Source: Nitrospirota bacterium (GTDB lineage: Bacteria; Nitrospirota; Nitrospiria; Nitrospirales; Nitrospiraceae). Taken from it: a stretch of 8,516 bases of DNA. Below the pieces are notes generated by a model. That model had not been told where the DNA came from. It saw nothing but the letters and a program-made list of their open reading frames with translations, and did no database searches. Made by a program: the position numbers and the translations under genes. Below are positions 5,920 through 8,516 of this stretch, in pieces (within the stretch, counting starts at the first letter, position 1; each line of letters opens with the position of its first letter). Location: NCBI GenBank assembly GCA_016235225.1, contig JACRLS010000121.1, forward strand, positions 1-8,516, read 5' to 3'.

Positions 5920-6401
5920 GACCCTTCCATTCCCATCACCTGCTCGATGGTGTCCTCGCTGAATCCATGCCGGCGGAGCAGCGCCGCCTGCTGTGCCGCG
6001 CTGCGGGCTCGCAGCGCAGAGGTCCGGCCGAGGAGCGCCTCAGCCACGTCCGCCTCCCGGCGGTCGCCATAAATCGCGTCCAGCGTCCGGGCCGTCGTGC
6101 CCGCATCGAATCCTTTCGCCGCCAACTCGGCTTCCAGGCGTGCGCGTCCCATCGGTCGACTCGCAATGCGCCCACGCGCCCATCGCAGGGCAAAGGTCTC
6201 ATCGTCGAGATAGCCCCACGCGCGCAGCCGCGCCAAGACCACCCTGGCGCGGGCCTGTGAGGCCCCCCGCCGATCAAGAAAGGCTTGCACCTGAGCTTGG
6301 GTCCGATCGCAGATGGACAAGAAGCGAAGAGTCGCGCTGAGCAGGGCCTCGTCTCCGGGAAGCGCGCGTCGTCCGGCGATGCGTCCGGTTCCTGAGTTCA
6401 A
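5913..6401 (-). CDS. recX: Regulatory protein RecX
   Basis: Small helical protein that binds RecA filaments and limits their growth and activity. From a TTG at 6401 the product is 162 residues, close to the 166 of E. coli. It shows the three-helix RecX repeats: LRAWGYLDDETFALRWARGR at 59-78, GRARLEAELAAKGF at 85-98 and LLRRHGFSEDTIEQVM at 141-156. The frame is open much further upstream, but that part overlaps the end of recA out of frame and looks nothing like RecX. TTG 6401 is the first plausible start after the recA stop (6423-6421), 19 bases on, with CGGAG a few bases before it. The stop overlaps the likely alaS ATG at 5919. Position directly after recA is the classic arrangement. The family call is firm; the exact start is less so. 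Confidence 0.88.
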   Translation of the reverse strand: MNSGTGRIAGRRALPGDEALLSATLRFLSICDRTQAQVQAFLDRRGASQARARVVLARLRAWGYLDDETFALRWARGRIASRPMGRARLEAELAAKGFDAGTTARTLDAIYGDRREADVAEALLGRTSALRARSAAQQAALLRRHGFSEDTIEQVMGMEGSW

Positions 6402-6420
6402 CGGGCTCCGAGGGGTGCCG

Positions 6421-7487
6421 TTACGAGAGTGACCGCCCCGCGTGCGGACGACGCTCGTCGGCGCGGGACTCCGGCCGCTTCTCTTCCACCTTGGTGTCCG
6501 GCCGTTTCTCTGTCGCATGCCCGTTCCCGTGCGCTGCGATACCGGCCAGCTCTCGCAGCTTCGCTTCGACTTCCTTGGCCACCGCCGGATTGGCCTTGAA
6601 ATGGTCTCGAACGGCCTCCCGTCCCTGGCCAAGCCGCTCACCTTTGTAAGAGTACCACGCACCGGTTTTTTCCAGAATTTTTTTGTCCACACCCATATCG
6701 ATCAATTCACCGGTCTTCGAGATCCCCTCCGCAAACATAATGTCGAACTCCGCCTGCTTGAACGGCGGGGCCATCTTGTTCTTGACCACCTTGACGCGCA
6801 CGCGGCTCCCCGTGACGTCCTGCCCTTCCTTAGTGGACTCAATGCGGCGGATATCCAGCCGGACCGAGGCATAGAACTTCAACGCGTTGCCCCCGGTGGT
6901 CGTTTCTGGATTGCCGAACATCACGCCGAGCTTCATGCGGATCTGATTGATGAAGATCACGGTCGTGTGCGATTTGGAGATGGCCGCCGTCAACTTGCGC
7001 AGGGCCTGCGACATCAGCCGCGCCTGAAGCCCCATGTGCGCATCGCCCATCTCCCCTTCGATTTCCGCGCGGGGCACGAGCGCCGCGACGGAGTCGACGA
7101 CGATGACATCGATTGCACCGCTGCGGACCAGCGTTTCGGCGATCTCCAGCGCCTGTTCGCCGGTATCCGGCTGGGACACCAGCAGCTCATCCGAGTCGAC
7201 GCCGAGCTTCTTCGCGTAACCGAGGTCCAGCGCATGCTCGGCATCGATGAAGGCGGCCACCCCGCCTCCACGACCCTCCCGCGCGGAAGTCCTCCGATGC
7301 CCAACGCCAGATCAAGGCCCAGAGAACCGGTCGAAATGGACGGGGCCTCCACCGTCGGCTCCGCCGTCCCGAGCTTCATGATCGCGCCCTTCCCATATTG
7401 TTTTTCAATCTGCGACAAGGCGAGATCCAACGCGCGCTTCTTTTCATCTTTGACGGCCGTGCGCTCAGCCGCGGTGCGGTCAGCCAT
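6421..7487 (-). pseudogene. recA: RecA recombinase, frameshifted, Walker A segment deleted
   Basis: RecA polymerises on single-stranded DNA, drives strand exchange with ATP and triggers LexA cleavage. The first 74 codons (7487-7266) are normal and end ISTGSLGLDLALGIGGLPRGRVVE. The family next expects IYGPESSGKTT, the ATP-binding P-loop. Instead the sequence jumps to bases that, in another frame, read GGVAAFIDAEHALD and continue correctly to the stop at 6421. Walker B (VIVVDSVAAL), the MFGNPETTTGGNALKFYASVRLDIRR DNA-binding region split here as MFGNPETTTG plus GNALKFYASV, and the C-terminal domain are all present. By alignment with E. coli RecA the missing piece is 23 codons plus one base, about 70 nt. 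In the original frame translation ends at 7014 (157 residues). A gene finder would report two pieces, 7014-7487 and 6421-7260 (GTG start). Start ATG 7487 has AGGAGG six bases upstream. Repaired length would be about 378 residues. Either an assembly error or a dead gene. Confidence 0.93.
7260..7268 (-). other. recA: Deletion junction inside recA
   Basis: The GAG codon (7268-7266) closing GRVVE is followed directly by GCGGGGTGG. Shifting the frame by one base gives GGC GGG GTG, the start of GGVAAFIDAEH. The single G at 7266 can belong to either side. The loss removes the whole P-loop, so no single-base correction or ribosomal frameshift could restore an active protein. Confidence 0.8.
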
Positions 7488-7493
7488 GGTGTT

Positions 7494-7499
7494 CCTCCT
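7494..7499 (-). promoter_or_regulatory. recA: Shine-Dalgarno site of recA
   Basis: AGGAGG on the minus strand, six bases (AACACC) before ATG 7487. It is the strongest ribosome-binding site in the window and fixes the recA start. Confidence 0.85.
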
Positions 7500-7522
7500 G
7501 GGACAAGGGTAATCAGCGCCTC

Positions 7523-7528
7523 ATTATA
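7523..7528 (-). promoter_or_regulatory. recA: Candidate -10 box of the recA promoter
   Basis: Perfect TATAAT on the minus strand in the 108-base thpR-recA gap. Transcription would start near 7516, giving a leader of about 29 bases that holds the AGGAGG site. The -35 region has no good TTGACA match at 16-18 bp. Instead it coincides with an 8-bp palindrome, GCCTAGGC (7547-7554), and a GGTACC palindrome (7535-7540) lies in the spacer. A regulator site, possibly for LexA, is an inference only. Confidence 0.5.
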
Positions 7529-7594
7529 CTCAGCGGTACCGGGAAAGCCTAGGCCGTAGAAATAGCGATGGATATGGACGACCCGGCGGTGGCT

Positions 7595-7613
7595 TTCAGT
7601 CTTCAGCCTTCAG
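7595..7613. repeat. 7-base-period triple repeat carrying the thpR stop codon
   Basis: TTCAG occurs at 7595-7599, 7602-7606 and 7609-7613, exactly 7 bases apart. On the coding strand it reads CTGAA three times, and the last word supplies the TGA stop of thpR. The final residues LKAED are thus encoded by the repeat. Confidence 0.6.
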
Positions 7614-8192
7614 CACGAATTCGGCCAGTCTCGTATACGCTGCGCCGGAGGGGCGGAGATCGCTCTGCATGAGCGCCAACGCGCCGACGGGGAGACGGCC
7701 GAGGACGGGGGACTCCGTCAGGAGGCCCTGCGACTCCAGGGCTCGCCCCACGGCACGCCCACCCTGCTTGATACGAGCCAGCGTGAGATGCGGGCTGAAG
7801 GGGCGGGATTCCGGTGGGAATCCCGCCTCGCTCATAGCCTGGTCGACCGCCTCGGCCAGACGCACGATCAGCGCCGAGCCCTCCCGCAGTCCGACCCAGA
7901 GCACACGGGGATTGCGCGTGTCCGGGAACACCCCCAGGCCGGCCACCTCAACTACTCCAACGAAATGTGCCGCCGCCACGCGGCGCAGCGCCGCCTCAAG
8001 ATCCGAAATCCGTGACTCCTCCACATCACCGAGGAACTTCAGGGTCACGTGCACGGATTCCGGCCGGACCCATTGCACGCGGGAGTCCGGCCCCAACGCC
8101 TTTTCGATCCTGCCCCGCATGCGGTGCTGAACGTCCGCCAGCGCCCGGCGCAAGGGGTCATCCAACTCAACGGCGACAAAACACCGGATCAT
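7596..8192 (-). CDS. thpR: RNA 2',3'-cyclic phosphodiesterase (2H phosphoesterase family)
   Basis: Cytosolic enzyme that opens 2',3'-cyclic phosphate RNA ends; the family was first named 2'-5' RNA ligase (LigT). The product is 198 residues, near the usual 180-190. It begins MIRCFVAVELDD, typical of the family, and has both catalytic HxTx motifs: HVTLKFLG at 48-55 (H48, T50) and HLTLARIK at 135-142 (H135, T137). The block GVFPDTRNPRVLWVGL at 87-102 is also typical. The ATG at 8192-8190 overlaps the cinA stop (ATGA) and GAGG sits five bases before it, so translation is probably coupled to cinA. The C-terminus ends in the word repeat at 7595-7613. It looks intact, with no missing key residue. 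Confidence 0.95.
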   Translation of the reverse strand: MIRCFVAVELDDPLRRALADVQHRMRGRIEKALGPDSRVQWVRPESVHVTLKFLGDVEESRISDLEAALRRVAAAHFVGVVEVAGLGVFPDTRNPRVLWVGLREGSALIVRLAEAVDQAMSEAGFPPESRPFSPHLTLARIKQGGRAVGRALESQGLLTESPVLGRLPVGALALMQSDLRPSGAAYTRLAEFVLKAED

Positions 8193-8516
8193 GGTGCCTC
8201 AAACGGGTCGGCTTTAATGAGCCAGCGGCGGAGCAGATCGAGGGTGGCTTGCGAAGCCCGCCACTTGATCACGCTACGCTCGCCATGAAACCGATATTCC
8301 TTGGTCAAGTTCAAGGCAGCCCGTTCCCTGGTTCCTACCCGGAACGGGCCTGCGCTCAGCCCGATGTAGACCAGCCCGACCGGCTTCGTGTCGGTGCCAC
8401 CCCCGGGTCCGGCGATCCCCGTGACGCTCAATCCCACCCCGACCCCGCTGCGGAGGCGAATGCCCTCGGCCCTCGCCGCAGCCACCGGCGCGCCCACGGC
8501 GCCATGCTCACGGATC
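8189..8516 (-). CDS. cinA: CinA C-terminal (nicotinamide-nucleotide amidase) domain, N-terminal part beyond the window
   Basis: The frame is open to the right edge, so only the last 109 codons are seen. Reading IREHGAVGAPVAAARAEG, then VGLSVTGIAGPGGGTDTKPV and GLVYIGLS, it is the end of a CinA/PncC-type domain, which deamidates nicotinamide mononucleotide in pyridine-nucleotide recycling. GIAGPGGG is the signature glycine-rich loop. Whether the full protein is a two-domain CinA (about 410 residues) or a stand-alone PncC (about 160) cannot be told from this window. A GTG at 8497 could be mistaken for a start, but the conserved EHGAV lies upstream of and across it, so the gene clearly begins further right. 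Its stop overlaps the start of thpR. Confidence 0.92.
   Translation of the reverse strand, partial: IREHGAVGAPVAAARAEGIRLRSGVGVGLSVTGIAGPGGGTDTKPVGLVYIGLSAGPFRVGTRERAALNLTKEYRFHGERSVIKWRASQATLDLLRRWLIKADPFEAP

Noticed and set aside
4871..5962. A 363-codon plus-strand frame opposite alaS.
   Set aside because: Mirror of the alaS coding frame with Arg/Pro/His-rich composition typical of antisense frames in GC-rich genes; no motif recognised.
6402..6692. A longer recX starting at 6692 inside recA.
   Set aside because: The extra 97 residues are recA read in another frame, Arg/Lys/Pro-rich and unlike RecX. TTG 6401 gives the family length.
7014..7268. Possible programmed ribosomal frameshift joining the two recA parts.
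   Set aside because: A frameshift would restore the frame but not the missing P-loop, and there is no slippery sequence at the junction. A deletion explains it better.
7260..7268. An intein or intron site in recA, since some RecA inteins interrupt the P-loop region.
   Set aside because: Sequence is missing here, not inserted; no intein blocks or intron-like sequence are present.
6442..7512. A 356-codon plus-strand frame opposite recA.
   Set aside because: Antisense shadow. It runs unbroken across the deletion scar by chance and has no recognisable domain.
7488..7595. A known LexA/SOS box upstream of recA.
   Set aside because: I looked for CTGT-N8-ACAG, CGAAC-N4-GTTCG and GTTC-N7-GTTC patterns and found none; only the unassigned palindromes remain.

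Overview
The window looks like a chromosomal segment of a GC-rich bacterium, most probably Nitrospira or a relative (phylum Nitrospirota). This is inferred from gene content, gene order and the style of the intergenic word repeats, not from a database match. All genes read on the minus strand. In transcription order (right to left) they are: cinA C-terminal part (cut by the window edge), thpR, recA, recX, alaS, ruvX, mltG, deoC and, at the far left, a gene cut by the other edge that I read as a SmaI-type restriction endonuclease.

Layout. Bases 1-555 hold an AT-richer gene of foreign appearance, followed by a 208-base gap (556-763) with a 16-bp direct repeat. deoC (764-1492) and mltG (1687-2718) are separated by a spacer packed with hairpins. 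mltG and ruvX overlap by 4 bases (ATGA), as do cinA and thpR, so both pairs are probably translationally coupled. Between ruvX and alaS lies a 167-base spacer made almost entirely of short word repeats and one 17-bp inverted repeat. recX is squeezed between recA and alaS. recA has its own promoter-like -10 box and a strong Shine-Dalgarno site.

How the genes relate. recA/recX (recombinase and its modulator) with alaS downstream is a common bacterial arrangement, and ruvX (pre-16S rRNA processing nuclease) with mltG (peptidoglycan chain-length control) is another. thpR and cinA are small RNA-end and pyridine-nucleotide metabolism genes. deoC is deoxyribose-phosphate catabolism.

Two things stand out. 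First, recA and alaS are both broken in this sequence by small internal losses at very conserved places. recA lacks its whole Walker A segment (about 70 nt by comparison with E. coli RecA) and shifts frame. alaS lacks roughly the first 30-odd codons after a short stub and also shifts frame. Two essential or near-essential genes losing conserved blocks 1.3 kb apart suggests assembly or consensus error first, and real gene decay second. Second, the edge gene at 1-555 matches the SmaI family by motif, sits in an island-like patch, and has no methyltransferase within the window. I see no tRNA, rRNA, CRISPR array or complete insertion sequence.
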